Positions 1 through 9,128 of a DNA stretch of 44,549 bases are shown in pieces. The DNA is from Treponema sp. (lineage in GTDB: Bacteria > Spirochaetota > Spirochaetia > Treponematales > Breznakiellaceae). The position numbers were made by a program, and so were the translations under genes. Under the pieces are notes generated by a model that was not told the DNA's origin, did no database searches, and worked only from the letters and a program-made list of their open reading frames with translations. The number at the start of each line of letters is the position of its first letter. Within the stretch, counting starts at the first letter, position 1. The stretch is from the NCBI GenBank assembly GCA_031265435.1, contig JAISCR010000065.1:1-44549 (forward strand). Direction: 5' to 3'.

Positions 1-138
1 TCCCTGGCGGAAATGCGGCAGCCCATGGGGGTTATCGTTACCGGCGGCATTGTCTCGTCTACCATTATGACCCTCTGGCTTATACCCTGTCTTGAGTTTG
101 TACTTAGCCGTTCAAAAAACAAAGGAGGCCGCCCATGA
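1..138 (+). CDS. RND efflux transporter, C-terminal end (partial)
   Basis: Only the last 45 codons are in the window; the reading frame is open from base 1 and stops with TGA at 136-138. The residues MRQPMGVIVTGG, then SSTIMTLWLIP, match the last transmembrane helix region of AcrB/CusA/MdtB-type RND inner-membrane pumps (compare the usual GG-x(2)-SST-x(2)-TL-x(3)-P pattern). The stop overlaps the start of the TolC-like gene (ATGA), which fits an efflux operon in which pump and outer-membrane channel are translationally coupled. The substrate (drug, metal or other) cannot be told from this fragment. Confidence 0.85.
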   Translation, partial: SLAEMRQPMGVIVTGGIVSSTIMTLWLIPCLEFVLSRSKNKGGRP

Positions 139-1481
139 AAAACGGTAAACCAATACACAAACTGTTTTTGTTGAGTTTTGTTTTTATGTGCGGTATCTCC
201 GCGAACATCCGGGCCGAAGAATACGATTTGGCCGCGTATCTTGCAAAGGTCGAACAGAATAACCCCTATCTTGCCCTTGCCGCAAAGGAACTTGCGTTGG
301 CAAAAACAAGCGTCGGCCAGGCAAGGGTGGCTTTTTTTCCGGGCCTTGGATTGCAAGGCGGCTACAGCCGCAATTTTACCGATGATATGCGCTCCACGGC
401 GGTGGCCTCCCTGCCCGGCGGCGGCCCCCTTGTCTATCAGGATGTTGATTACGACTATGATAATGAATTGACCCTTGACATCGGCGTAAACCAAACACTG
501 TTTGACGCCGGGGCCGTCTCTAATTACAAACGCGCGCGCCAGGGACAGAGAATAGGGGAATCATCCCTGGAGACCGTGCGGCAGACTATTCGCTGCGCCG
601 CCAAAAAAATCTACGCCCAGACCCGGCTTGTCCTTGACATTGTTAAAATCATGGAGGCTTCGGAACAATTCAGCCGGGAGACCTGTCAAAGCGCCGAACG
701 AAAATACCGCGCCGGAACCGCCACGGAACTTGACCTTTTATTGGCCGAAGTTGACTGGAAAAAAAAAGTTACGGCGGTTGCCGAAGCGCGGAAAAACGCC
801 GAATTGGCCTTAATCGCCTTTCGTAATCTTGCGGGTATCCCTCTGACGCAGACCGTTACGCTTACCGGGGAATTCGGCGCGTTACCCGAAGTACCGGAAT
901 CTCCCGCTTTGGAACAGGTACTTGCCGGAAGGCCGGATTACCGTTCCCTCGTTCTTTCCCGGGAACTCGCAGACATCGAACGGAGGGCCGCCCTTACATC
1001 GTTCCTGCCTACCGTTTCCTCGTCTTTTTCCTATGCCCTGGGCGGTATGGGTAACGGATCTTCCCTTACAGGGGATTATGATTTCAATTCGTCAAGGCTG
1101 AGCCTCAACGTCACTATTCCCTTGTTTGCCGGGGGCTACCGCTTGTCCCGTATAAACGCCGCAAGAATCGGACAGGAAAAAACCGGTATCGCCCTGTCGC
1201 AAAGCCAAAACAGAATAGAAAGCACGCTTCTTGAATTACGCTTACGGCTCGATGAGGCGGCACAGCGGATAGAATCGGCCCGGCTTATTGAGGAAACGGC
1301 GCGGCGGGCAGCTGCCCTCTCCCAATCGGCTTACGCCAACGGCCTTACAACACAATTAACCGTCGCGGAGGCGGTTAACAGACTGGGTGAAGCCCAACTT
1401 GGCTTACAAAGCGCGATTTTTGAATACCGTTCCCTGTACTATGATTGGGAACTTGCGACAGGGACGCGGGAAGAAAAATAA
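135..1481 (+). CDS. TolC-family outer-membrane efflux protein
   Basis: 448 residues, the usual TolC/OEP length. The N terminus has a signal peptide (Lys-rich start, hydrophobic LFLLSFVFMCG, cleavage near IRAEE). Two OEP halves can be seen, about residues 30-215 and 245-440, each with the long Ala/Glu/Arg-rich helices of the family; aromatic/Gly-rich strands such as LGLQGGYSRNF and SRLSLNVTIPLFAGG are typical of the beta-barrel part. It would form the trimeric outer-membrane exit channel for the RND pump encoded just upstream, whose stop codon it overlaps. The ATG at 135 follows AAAGGAGG at 121-128. No periplasmic adaptor gene is in the window; it is presumably further upstream. Confidence 0.9.
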   Translation: MKNGKPIHKLFLLSFVFMCGISANIRAEEYDLAAYLAKVEQNNPYLALAAKELALAKTSVGQARVAFFPGLGLQGGYSRNFTDDMRSTAVASLPGGGPLVYQDVDYDYDNELTLDIGVNQTLFDAGAVSNYKRARQGQRIGESSLETVRQTIRCAAKKIYAQTRLVLDIVKIMEASEQFSRETCQSAERKYRAGTATELDLLLAEVDWKKKVTAVAEARKNAELALIAFRNLAGIPLTQTVTLTGEFGALPEVPESPALEQVLAGRPDYRSLVLSRELADIERRAALTSFLPTVSSSFSYALGGMGNGSSLTGDYDFNSSRLSLNVTIPLFAGGYRLSRINAARIGQEKTGIALSQSQNRIESTLLELRLRLDEAAQRIESARLIEETARRAAALSQSAYANGLTTQLTVAEAVNRLGEAQLGLQSAIFEYRSLYYDWELATGTREEK

Positions 1482-1552
1482 GCGGTAGCGGCAGCTCAAT
1501 CGGAAATAGCCGCGATCTTCCCGTGCGCAAACTTCCAAAAACCGTTGAAGCG

Positions 1553-1561
1553 TGCTATACT
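1553..1561 (+). promoter_or_regulatory. Extended -10 promoter element next to the sensor gene start
   Basis: TGCTATACT reads as an extended -10 (TGn plus TATACT at 1556-1561). A weak -35-like CTTCCA lies 18 bp upstream at 1532. Transcription would begin around 1567-1568, on the ATG of the sensor gene itself, and no Shine-Dalgarno sequence lies before that ATG. The mRNA may therefore be leaderless. Inferred from sequence only. Confidence 0.5.
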
Positions 1562-1567
1562 GCCCCC

Positions 1568-2563
1568 ATGAAGCGTTCATGTGCGCCGGTTATCGTTCTG
1601 CTTCTCTCATGTCTCTTTTCCGCCTGCCGGAAGACTCAAGTCCAGCCGGAAAGCGGCAGCAGTATTGTTGTGGGTTTTTCCCAGATTGGGGCGGAAAGCG
1701 CGTGGAGGGTCTGCAATACCCGCTCCGTACAGGAAGCCGCCGCTGAGGCGGGGATACAGCTTTTTTATTACAACGCCGAACAGAAACAGGAGAACCAGAT
1801 AAAGGCGATCAGGTCCTTCATAGCTTATCAGGTCGATGTGATAGCCTTTGTCCCCATCGTATTGGACGGCTGGGAAAATGTATTGGAAGAGGCCAGGGAT
1901 GCCGGAATCCCCGTGCTGCTCTGCGACAGGGAAATCAACCTTGATGACGAAAGCCTTTACTCAGGATACCTTGGCACGGACATGGTGCGTCAGGGGAGAA
2001 GCGCCGCGGAGTATCTCATAAAAAAATTCGCCGGGGATGAAACCGGGCGGCCAGCGGCGGACACGGCGGGTCCGGTCAGGATCATAGAGCTGCGGGGAAC
2101 CACGGGCTCTTCACCGGAGATTAGCCGCGCCGAAGGCTTCCGGGAAGTAATCGACAAGTTTCCAGAATTCGAGATCATTTACAGCGCGTCAGGCGATTTT
2201 CTGCGTTCCAAAGGTTACGAACTCATGCGGAACATACTGGACGAAACAAGGGATTTTGACGTGATCTTTTCGCATAACGACAGCATGACCCTTGGGGCAA
2301 TCGACGCCATGAAAGAACGCGGCATAAGGCCCGGCACGGATATCATTATTGTTACCACAGACGCCGAGCAGGCTGCCATAGAAGCCCTGCGGGCGGGAGA
2401 AGTCAACTGCGTGGTGGAATGTAACCCCAGGCAGGGGCCGGATATCGTCCGCCTTGCCGCCCGGCTTGCCCGGGGGGAAACGATTCCCCCTGTTACCTAT
2501 ATGGACGAAACCGTATTTACCGAGTGGGATGATCTTTCCGGCCTTCCGCCCCGGGGATACTGA
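1568..2563 (+). CDS. Periplasmic sugar-binding lipoprotein, probable sensor for the LytS/YesN pair
   Basis: 331 residues, periplasmic binding protein-like I fold of the ribose/galactofuranose-binding class (Peripla_BP_4). The signal peptide ends in a lipobox with Cys20 (FSAC), so it should be membrane-anchored. Class motifs include VVGFSQIGAESAWR near the start, the central ISRAEGFREV, and FSHNDSMTLGAIDAM. It has no ATPase or permease partner next to it; instead its stop overlaps the histidine-kinase start (TGATG). This gene order matches the XylFII-LytS-YesN sugar-sensing cassettes known in Clostridium, so I infer a sensor rather than a transporter component. The open frame extends upstream to 1445, but that part overlaps tolC and lacks a signal peptide; ATG 1568 gives a proper one. 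Confidence 0.85.
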   Translation: MKRSCAPVIVLLLSCLFSACRKTQVQPESGSSIVVGFSQIGAESAWRVCNTRSVQEAAAEAGIQLFYYNAEQKQENQIKAIRSFIAYQVDVIAFVPIVLDGWENVLEEARDAGIPVLLCDREINLDDESLYSGYLGTDMVRQGRSAAEYLIKKFAGDETGRPAADTAGPVRIIELRGTTGSSPEISRAEGFREVIDKFPEFEIIYSASGDFLRSKGYELMRNILDETRDFDVIFSHNDSMTLGAIDAMKERGIRPGTDIIIVTTDAEQAAIEALRAGEVNCVVECNPRQGPDIVRLAARLARGETIPPVTYMDETVFTEWDDLSGLPPRGY

Positions 2564-4017
2564 TGCGCCGCTTCATAAAGCTGCCGGGATGGATCAAGTC
2601 GTCCGTTATCAGCGCCAGCATCATAAGGACCATAAAAACATCCCACATCGTTATTACCGTCCTGCTGCTGGTTCCCATTGTGGTGAGCTTTGTGGCGGCC
2701 CTGTTCAATACGATGAGCTATGACCGGCTTATTACCAATGTTGACAAGGCAAACAGCCTGAACCGTATAGTAAAGACCGAAATTACCAGCGAATTATGGG
2801 ATATTGTCGCCGGAAACAAATCCTTCGCCGAAGGCCGCCAGTACCATATTATCAGCGACATCAATTATCGGATTGAGGACATTATGCGTACCACCGGCGA
2901 TACGCAAAACCGCCGGCTCCTGGAGGTTGCCGCCCGCGCCGTCAAGACCCTTACCCATTATGTCTCCCGGCTGGGCAGCCAGATGGAACAGAGCTACCCT
3001 GTCATAGAAAACGAGCGTATGCTGGACGAGATACGCGGGGTGTCAACGCTGGTCTCGGAGCTTTTACAGGATTTTATTGTCCGCGAAAATGAATCCGCCG
3101 CAATCGAGAATCAGCGCATCAAGACCAGGACCATTATTATCGGCATTGCCGAATTTGTCATCGTCATCGCGGTCATGCTGTTTTCCGTATTCGTGCAGGT
3201 TTCCGTGACAAAGAGCGTCGATTCGTCCATAAGTTCCCTCGTTTCCCTTTCCGGTTCCATCGCCGAAGGCAACCTGGACGCCCGCGCCGGGATTCCCCAT
3301 GTCCGGGAACTGGAAACCCTCGCGACAGACCTCAACATCATGGCGGATAAAATCAAAACCCTCATCGCCGAAAATACCCGCGAACAACGGAACCGGCAAA
3401 AGTCTGAGATGAAGGCTTTACAGGCCCAGATAACGCCGCACTTTCTGTATAACACCCTCGACTCGATAGTGTGGCTTGCCGAAAGCCGCCGGAACGAACA
3501 GGTTATCCTGATAACCCGCGCTTTTTCCGATTTTTTCAGAATATCCCTTAACCAGGGAAACGAGTGGGTGCGGGTACAGGATGAATTCAAGCACATAGAA
3601 AGCTACCTTACGATACAAAAAATACGCTACCGCGATATTCTTGACTATACAATCGAATATGAAAAAGAAATGGAAGAAAAGATCATGCTCAAGCTGCTCC
3701 TCCAGCCCCTGGTGGAAAATGCCCTGTACCACGGCATAAAAAACAAACGGGGCAGGGGCATGATTGCCGCGCGGGGCTGGCGGGAAGGCGGTTTCCTCCG
3801 TTTCAGCGTGGAAGACAACGGTATAGGCATGACCGAAGAACAGCTTGCCGGAGTAAAAGGGCGGATAAACTGTTCCTCCGAAACCGAACCCCGCGCATTC
3901 GGGCTTTACAATGTCAGCCGGAGGCTGGAATTATATTACAACAGGACCGGCCTGATTGACATAAAAAGCGTGTACCAGGAAGGTACAAAAGTAACGCTGC
4001 TGATACCCGGGGGCTGA
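2563..4017 (+). CDS. LytS-type (His_kinase/HATPase) sensor histidine kinase
   Basis: 484 residues. TM1 at about 28-50, an extracytoplasmic helical domain of about 140 residues, TM2 at about 190-212, a HAMP segment to about 268, then a His_kinase (PF06580) domain with QAQITPHFLYNTL, where H293 is the expected phospho-acceptor. The HATPase_c domain follows, with the N box PLVENALYHG and the G box EDNGIGM. It overlaps the upstream lipoprotein by one base, and the response regulator begins two bases after its stop, so the three are one translational unit. Inference: the lipoprotein binds sugar outside and modulates the kinase through its periplasmic domain, and the signal passes to the AraC-type regulator. 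Confidence 0.93.
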   Translation: MRRFIKLPGWIKSSVISASIIRTIKTSHIVITVLLLVPIVVSFVAALFNTMSYDRLITNVDKANSLNRIVKTEITSELWDIVAGNKSFAEGRQYHIISDINYRIEDIMRTTGDTQNRRLLEVAARAVKTLTHYVSRLGSQMEQSYPVIENERMLDEIRGVSTLVSELLQDFIVRENESAAIENQRIKTRTIIIGIAEFVIVIAVMLFSVFVQVSVTKSVDSSISSLVSLSGSIAEGNLDARAGIPHVRELETLATDLNIMADKIKTLIAENTREQRNRQKSEMKALQAQITPHFLYNTLDSIVWLAESRRNEQVILITRAFSDFFRISLNQGNEWVRVQDEFKHIESYLTIQKIRYRDILDYTIEYEKEMEEKIMLKLLLQPLVENALYHGIKNKRGRGMIAARGWREGGFLRFSVEDNGIGMTEEQLAGVKGRINCSSETEPRAFGLYNVSRRLELYYNRTGLIDIKSVYQEGTKVTLLIPGG

Positions 4018-4018
4018 A

Positions 4019-5194
4019 GTGTACAAGGTTTTTCTGGTAGAAGATGAAATCGTCGTCCGCGAGGGAATACGGAACAGTATCCCCTGGGAAAAGACTCCCT
4101 ATACCCTGGCGGGGGAAGCGCCCGACGGGGAAATTGCCCTTCCGATGATCCGGGATATAAAGCCCGACATCCTTGTAACGGATATACGCATGCCCTTTAT
4201 GGACGGGCTTGCCCTTTCCCGCATTGTCAAGAACGAGCTTCCCTGGATAAAGGTCATTATTCTTTCCGGCCACGACGAATTTGAATACGCCAGGGAAGCG
4301 ATCCTGGTAGGCGTGGAGGAATACCTTTTAAAGCCGGTTTCCGCCCAGGATATGATCAAAACGCTGGACAGGATCGCCAAACGCATTGACGCGGAAAAGG
4401 GGAACCTGCTTAATATCGAGAATCTCAAGGCGCAGATACGGTCTTCCGCCGATACGCTGCTGAAAATCGCCAATTCCGGCGGCGGCTTCCCGGCGGAAGA
4501 AGACGGCGGCCTTCCTTCGGAAGGCTTTGATCCTTCACGACTTTTGGACATAGACGGGGATATGTTTTTTACCCGCCTTAAATACGCCTCGAAAAAAGAC
4601 CTTGATTCGCTGATACGGAAATATACCAAAAGCGCGGGGAATGATTTTGCCGGCAACCACATGATGGTCTACTTTATCCTGGGAGAAATTATCGTGGCGG
4701 CCTCGAAGATCGTGGAAGCCCTGAACGGGGATATTAAGGACATCGCCCCTTTCAGTCTGGATCAGAAGACCCTGCTGGAAATTACCCGTTCCAAAGATAT
4801 CTTTTCTGAAAAAATCCGGTCCCTGCTTGAGGCGGTTATCGAATACCGGGATGCCCACACCGGAGGCCGTTATCAGTCGGTGATCGTGAAGGCCAGGGAA
4901 TATATCGACCGGAATTTCGCGGCGGAAGATATTTCCCTGCATTCCATGGCGGCACACGTAGGCGTAAGCCCCAACCATCTGAGCGCGGTTTTTGCCCAGG
5001 AGACCGGGGAGAATTTTATCGAATACCTTACCAGGGTACGGATTGAACGGGCAAAACGCCTGCTTTCCACCACGGCAATGAAGAGCACCGACATTGCCTT
5101 TGAGACGGGGTTCAGCGATCCCCACTATTTCAGTTTTATCTTCAAGAAGAACACCGGGCTGTCCCCCCGGGAATACCGAAACGGAAAAAAATAG
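4019..5194 (+). CDS. YesN-type response regulator with AraC DNA-binding domain
   Basis: 391 residues. N-terminal receiver domain with acidic residues VEDE at 7-10, phospho-acceptor D55 in VTDIRMP, and the Lys of LLKPVS. A linker of about 150 residues is followed by a C-terminal AraC HTH (about 287-390) with both helix-turn-helices, including SLHSMAAHVGVSPNHLS and the signature AFETGFSDPHYFSFIFKK. The start is GTG at 4019, two bases after the kinase stop, behind a GGGGG run. Direct repeats resembling tandem AraC-family sites lie upstream of the next two binding-protein genes, which suggests that the two sugar importers are its regulon. Confidence 0.93.
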   Translation: MYKVFLVEDEIVVREGIRNSIPWEKTPYTLAGEAPDGEIALPMIRDIKPDILVTDIRMPFMDGLALSRIVKNELPWIKVIILSGHDEFEYAREAILVGVEEYLLKPVSAQDMIKTLDRIAKRIDAEKGNLLNIENLKAQIRSSADTLLKIANSGGGFPAEEDGGLPSEGFDPSRLLDIDGDMFFTRLKYASKKDLDSLIRKYTKSAGNDFAGNHMMVYFILGEIIVAASKIVEALNGDIKDIAPFSLDQKTLLEITRSKDIFSEKIRSLLEAVIEYRDAHTGGRYQSVIVKAREYIDRNFAAEDISLHSMAAHVGVSPNHLSAVFAQETGENFIEYLTRVRIERAKRLLSTTAMKSTDIAFETGFSDPHYFSFIFKKNTGLSPREYRNGKK

Positions 5195-5216
5195 GGGGCC
5201 ACCGGATATAAAGAGT

Positions 5217-5253
5217 CATCGTAAAAAAACACATCTTTTCCCGTAAAAAAACA
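5217..5253 (+). promoter_or_regulatory. Tandem 12-bp direct repeats, candidate response-regulator site
   Basis: The identical 12-mer CGTAAAAAAACA occurs at 5220-5231 and 5242-5253, exactly 22 bp apart (two helical turns), in the same orientation. This spacing is typical of AraC-family tandem sites. The repeats lie between the AraC-type regulator gene and the first binding-protein gene. Similar sequences precede the second binding-protein gene at 10853 and 10903. I found no convincing -35/-10 pair between the repeats and the start codon at 5391. Confidence 0.55.
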
Positions 5254-5390
5254 AAATATGCGGCGCTGCATGGATCTGTGTACCGTTTTTCACCGAAAAA
5301 CTTTAACCGAATTCAATAATTATTTTCATGTACTCCTTCGGGTTTTACGGGTATGCTGTCCTCAATCTAATTCATTTCCAGGAGGATACC

Positions 5391-6371
5391 ATGAAAAAAT
5401 TACTTGTCGTTTTATTGGTTCTCGTAACCGCGTTCTCCGCCTTTGCCGGCGGCAGGCGGCAGTCATCGGGCGCAGGCGCCTCGTCAGGGCTGATCACGGT
5501 GGGCATCGTTAACAACCCGCCTTCGGAGTCCGGCTACCGCACGGCTAACGACAAAGACTTCAAAGCCGTCTTTACGACTGCCAACGGCTACGACGCCTCG
5601 TTCGCGTACAGTATTGTTTTTGAAGAACAACTGGTCGCGTTCAATCAGTTCGTTACAAACGGCGTGGATTACATTCTCCTCTCCGCCGCCGCTACCGACG
5701 GCTGGGACGACGCTTTGAGATCCGCCCAGAGGGCCGGCGTCAAGGTGTTCCTGTTCGACCGTATGGTTTCCGCGCCGGGCAGCCTTTATGAAGCCGCCGT
5801 AGTTTCCGATATGGCCCAGGAGGGCATAACCGCCGTCAGCTGGCTGAAGAACCAGGGGCTTGGCGCGTACAATGTTATTCATCTTCAGGGCGTCATGGGT
5901 TCCGATGCCCAGATTGGCCGGACCGCCGCTCTTGACGCCGAATTTAACTCAGGCGCCATGAAGAAGATCATTCAGCAGACGGGCAACTGGAGCGCCGACG
6001 AAGCGAAGGCTATTGTTCAGTCGGTTATCAATGCCGGTACACCCTTCAACGTAATCTATGCCGAGAACGATGACATGGCCAGGGGCGCCGTCGATGCTCT
6101 TGACGCCGCCGGCATCACTCACGGCGTCGGCAAAGATGTCGTCATTATGGGTTTCGACTGCAACAAGTGGGCTCTCAGGGAACTGCTTGCCAAGAACTGG
6201 AACTATAACGGCCAGTGCAGCCCCTTCCAGGCCTCCGTTGTTGACGGTATGATCAAGGATCTCGGAAACGGCAAAGCCCCCGCTCAGAAAAAAATTATCT
6301 CCGAGGAAAAAGGCTTTGACGCACGGACAATCACCCAGGCAGATGTTGACCAGTACGGTCTTGGTGAATAG
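5391..6371 (+). CDS. CUT2 sugar ABC importer, substrate-binding protein (YtfQ-like)
   Basis: 326 residues, periplasmic binding protein of the ribose/galactofuranose class. The signal peptide MKKLLVVLLVLVTAFSAFA is followed by GGRRQSSGAGAS with no lipobox cysteine. Fold motifs include VTNGVDYILLSA, the VIHLQGVMGSDAQIGR hinge region, and YAENDDMARGAVDAL. The ATG at 5391 has a strong AGGAGG at 5382. Downstream, after a terminator-like hairpin, come a fused ATPase and two permeases, the arrangement of the E. coli ytfQRT-yjfF galactofuranose importer. The substrate is not certain: a pentose, hexose or furanose sugar. Paired direct repeats upstream suggest control by the neighbouring response regulator. 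Confidence 0.9.
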   Translation: MKKLLVVLLVLVTAFSAFAGGRRQSSGAGASSGLITVGIVNNPPSESGYRTANDKDFKAVFTTANGYDASFAYSIVFEEQLVAFNQFVTNGVDYILLSAAATDGWDDALRSAQRAGVKVFLFDRMVSAPGSLYEAAVVSDMAQEGITAVSWLKNQGLGAYNVIHLQGVMGSDAQIGRTAALDAEFNSGAMKKIIQQTGNWSADEAKAIVQSVINAGTPFNVIYAENDDMARGAVDALDAAGITHGVGKDVVIMGFDCNKWALRELLAKNWNYNGQCSPFQASVVDGMIKDLGNGKAPAQKKIISEEKGFDARTITQADVDQYGLGE

Positions 6372-6383
6372 TATCTGAAACGG

Positions 6384-6434
6384 CGCGGTACGGAGGCACG
6401 GGATTTTCCCCTGCGCCCGTACCGCGTTTTTTTT
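6384..6434 (+). terminator. Strong intrinsic terminator/attenuator inside the importer operon
   Basis: A perfect 10-bp GC-rich stem (CGCGGTACGG at 6384-6393 pairing with CCGTACCGCG at 6417-6426) is followed directly by eight T residues (6427-6434). It lies 12 bases after the binding-protein stop and before the ATPase gene. In binding-protein-dependent importer operons such hairpins let the binding protein be made in excess over the membrane components, by partial termination and 3'-end protection. Confidence 0.85.
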
Positions 6435-6501
6435 GCCGCCTGTAAAGGAGAATATACAAAACTTCATTTTTCGTTCAATATTTGTTTTTAAGGTCAGGGT
6501 A

Positions 6502-8022
6502 ATGCAGGAAAAAACAGTAGTAGCCATGCGGAACATAGGCAAAACGTTTCCGGGAGTTCATGCCTTGCGGGATGTAGACTTCACGCTTCGCCGGAGTGAA
6601 ATCCACGCGCTCATGGGCGAGAACGGGGCCGGTAAGTCAACGTTGATAAAGGTTTTGACCGGGGTCTACCCCAGGGATTCAGGACAGATTTATATAGACG
6701 GGAGTGACAAGGCGGTAAACATTAAATCGCCGCGGGAAGCCCAGGAACTTGGCATAAGCCCGGTTTATCAGGAGATTACGCTTTGTCCCAATTTAACCGT
6801 AGCCGAAAATATGTTCATCGGGCGCGGAAAGTACAGCTTCGTAAACTGGGGCACCATGAGAAAAAAAGCCAAAGACATACTTGATAATCTGGGTATACCC
6901 GCCAGGCCCATCCAGCAGCTCGCGAACTGCTCGCTGGCCGTGCAGCAGATGATCGCGATTGCCCGTGCGGTTGATATGGATTGTAAGGCGCTCATACTGG
7001 ATGAGCCTACTTCGTCTCTTGACGACCATGAGGCCGTGAAACTATTCACGCTGATGCGGGGCTTAAAAGAGCGCGGTGTCGGCATTGTGTTTGTTACGCA
7101 TTTTCTTGAGCAGGTATACGAGGTGTGCGACAAAATTACGGTTCTGCGCAACGGGGAACTTGTCGGCGAATACGACATTAAAAATTTGCCCCGTGTTGAG
7201 CTTGTTTCCAAAATGATGGGCAAAGAACTCGGCGATCTTTCGAAAATAGACCGCAAGGAAACAGGGGCGGCAGCTTCCGAAGGCGAACTCGTATATGAGG
7301 CGGACGGACTTTCAAGCGCCGCCGGGGTCAGGCCGTTTAACTTTCAAATCAGAAAAGGCGAGGTCAACGGGTTTACAGGACTGTTGGGTTCAGGCCGCAG
7401 TGAAAGTATTCGCGCTATTTTCGGAGCCGACAGGGTTACGGGCGGCGTTGTAAGGATACACGGCAAGACGGTTAAAATAAATAAGCCCATTGACGCCATG
7501 AAAAACGGGATAGGCTATCTGCCCGAAGATCGCAAAAACGACAGTATCATAGCCGACCTGTCGGTACGGGATAACATTATTCTTGCCTTACAGGTTATGA
7601 AAGGATTTTTCAGGCCCTTTACAAAGACCCGGGCCCAGGCCTTCGCCGATGAATATATACAAGCCCTCAATATTAAAACAGCCTCCGCGGACACGCCCGT
7701 CAAATCTCTTTCCGGCGGCAATCAGCAAAAGGTCATACTCGCCCGCTGGCTGCTGACGCATCCAAAGTATCTTATCCTTGACGAACCGACCCGCGGCATC
7801 GATATCGCCGTCAAGGTTGAAATACAAAAACTCGTGTTACGCCTTGCCGAAGAGGGTATGAGCGTAACGTTCATTTCATCCGAGATAGAAGAAATGCTCC
7901 GCACGTGTTCCCGTCTTATCGTTATGAGAGACCGTCATGTTGTCGGCGAACTTAAAGGCGGCGATATGACGCAGGATAAAATAATGCATACCATCGCGGG
8001 AGGCGCGGCCGAAAATGCCTAA
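6502..8022 (+). CDS. CUT2 sugar ABC importer, fused double ATPase (YtfR/RbsA-like)
   Basis: 506 residues, two nucleotide-binding domains in tandem as in RbsA/XylG/YtfR. N-terminal domain: Walker A GENGAGKST at 39-47 and Walker B LILDEPTSS at about 164-172, with a degenerate signature (NCSLAVQQM, about 142-150). C-terminal domain: degenerate Walker A GLLGSGRSE (about 293-301), intact signature LSGGNQQK (403-410) and Walker B LILDEPTRG. This asymmetry is normal for the family. ATG 6502 puts the first domain at the usual distance from the N terminus; the open frame reaches back to 6433 but without a better start. It overlaps the following permease by 8 bases. Confidence 0.93.
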   Translation: MQEKTVVAMRNIGKTFPGVHALRDVDFTLRRSEIHALMGENGAGKSTLIKVLTGVYPRDSGQIYIDGSDKAVNIKSPREAQELGISPVYQEITLCPNLTVAENMFIGRGKYSFVNWGTMRKKAKDILDNLGIPARPIQQLANCSLAVQQMIAIARAVDMDCKALILDEPTSSLDDHEAVKLFTLMRGLKERGVGIVFVTHFLEQVYEVCDKITVLRNGELVGEYDIKNLPRVELVSKMMGKELGDLSKIDRKETGAAASEGELVYEADGLSSAAGVRPFNFQIRKGEVNGFTGLLGSGRSESIRAIFGADRVTGGVVRIHGKTVKINKPIDAMKNGIGYLPEDRKNDSIIADLSVRDNIILALQVMKGFFRPFTKTRAQAFADEYIQALNIKTASADTPVKSLSGGNQQKVILARWLLTHPKYLILDEPTRGIDIAVKVEIQKLVLRLAEEGMSVTFISSEIEEMLRTCSRLIVMRDRHVVGELKGGDMTQDKIMHTIAGGAAENA

Positions 8023-9127
8023 GGGAAAAACACATACCTATTCAACGGCTAAAGATCTTGTAAAATCAGTTTCTATTGTAAAATCAAATTTGATTATTCC
8101 GTTTTTGGGTCTGTTTTTGATATTCCTGTTTAACCTGATTACAAACCCCGCCTTCTTCCGCCTTGCCACTACCATAAACAACGCCGGAAATACTGTTTTG
8201 GCCGGAAATTTAATCAGCATTATCGACAACGCCTCCGAGCTTGCGATACTGGCCCTGGGCATGACGCTGGTAACGGCGGCCTCGGGCGGGCAGGACATCA
8301 GCGTCGGCGCCGGTATCGCCATAGCGGGCGGAGTTATGCTCAAGGTTCTCTGCGGAGAGCATGTTGCCCCGGAATTGATGCAGGCTCCCGTGATTGCCGC
8401 CTTTGCGGCGGGCTGTATAGTAGCGATGATTTTCGGCGCCTTCAACGGTACTTTGGTTTCTATATTTAAAATCCAGCCGATGGTTGCCACGCTGATACTG
8501 TACACTGCCGGACGGTACATAGCGTATTGGATTAACGGCGGCGTCCTTCCCATTGTCTCGGAGCCTCAATTCAAATATTTCGGCAATTTTATCCCCGGCG
8601 TACCCGTTCCCACGCCTGTTTTTATCGCGGCAGCCTGTATGATTGTCATGGCGCTGGCGTTAAAATTCACCAACCTCGGTCTTTACACGCAGGCGGTGGG
8701 AATAAACGAAAAATCGGCGCGTTTAAACGGGTTAAACCCGGTGTTTATCAAATTTTTGGCTTATGTCATAATGGGGCTTTGCGTTGCGGTTGCCGCCTTC
8801 ATCAAGGTCAGCAGAAACGCCACAATCAACCACACGACTATCGCCGCCGATATTGAGATGGATGCGATTTTAGCCGTTGCCATCGGCGGAAACGCGCTTG
8901 GCGGCGGCAAATTCAGTATGACCGGCTCCGTAATAGGCGCGTATACCATTCAGGCTCTGATGACAACCCTCTACGCCGCCGGAGTCGGCTCGGATTCGCT
9001 TAAAGCCTTCAAGGCGATCGTTATCATAATCATTGTCGTGGCAAGCTCGCCGGTGGTTAAAAATAAGTTCGCCGGTATGTGGGGTAAATATGCGGCGCCG
9101 GCCACGGTCACGAAGGAGAAACTATAA
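8015..9127 (+). CDS. CUT2 sugar ABC importer, permease 1 (YtfT-like)
   Basis: 370 residues, BPD_transp_2 (RbsC-type) inner-membrane permease with about eight to ten hydrophobic segments. Family motifs include LALGMTLVTAASGGQDISVGA near the second and third helices, FNGTLVSIFKIQPMVATLI, and the coupling region AVAIGGNALGGGKFSMTGS. Its ATG lies inside the end of the ATPase gene (8-base overlap). It would pair with the second permease encoded two bases downstream to form a heterodimeric channel, as in YtfT-YjfF. Confidence 0.92.
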   Translation: MPKGKTHTYSTAKDLVKSVSIVKSNLIIPFLGLFLIFLFNLITNPAFFRLATTINNAGNTVLAGNLISIIDNASELAILALGMTLVTAASGGQDISVGAGIAIAGGVMLKVLCGEHVAPELMQAPVIAAFAAGCIVAMIFGAFNGTLVSIFKIQPMVATLILYTAGRYIAYWINGGVLPIVSEPQFKYFGNFIPGVPVPTPVFIAAACMIVMALALKFTNLGLYTQAVGINEKSARLNGLNPVFIKFLAYVIMGLCVAVAAFIKVSRNATINHTTIAADIEMDAILAVAIGGNALGGGKFSMTGSVIGAYTIQALMTTLYAAGVGSDSLKAFKAIVIIIIVVASSPVVKNKFAGMWGKYAAPATVTKEKL

Positions 9128-9128
9128 T

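Noticed and set aside
1445-1567. Longer N terminus for the sugar-sensor lipoprotein
   Set aside because: It overlaps tolC and would hide the signal peptide; ATG 1568 gives a proper lipobox.
5285-5301. Small GTTTTTC/GAAAAAC hairpin before the first binding-protein gene
   Set aside because: Short and A/T-rich; no T-run and no partner structure, so no function assigned.
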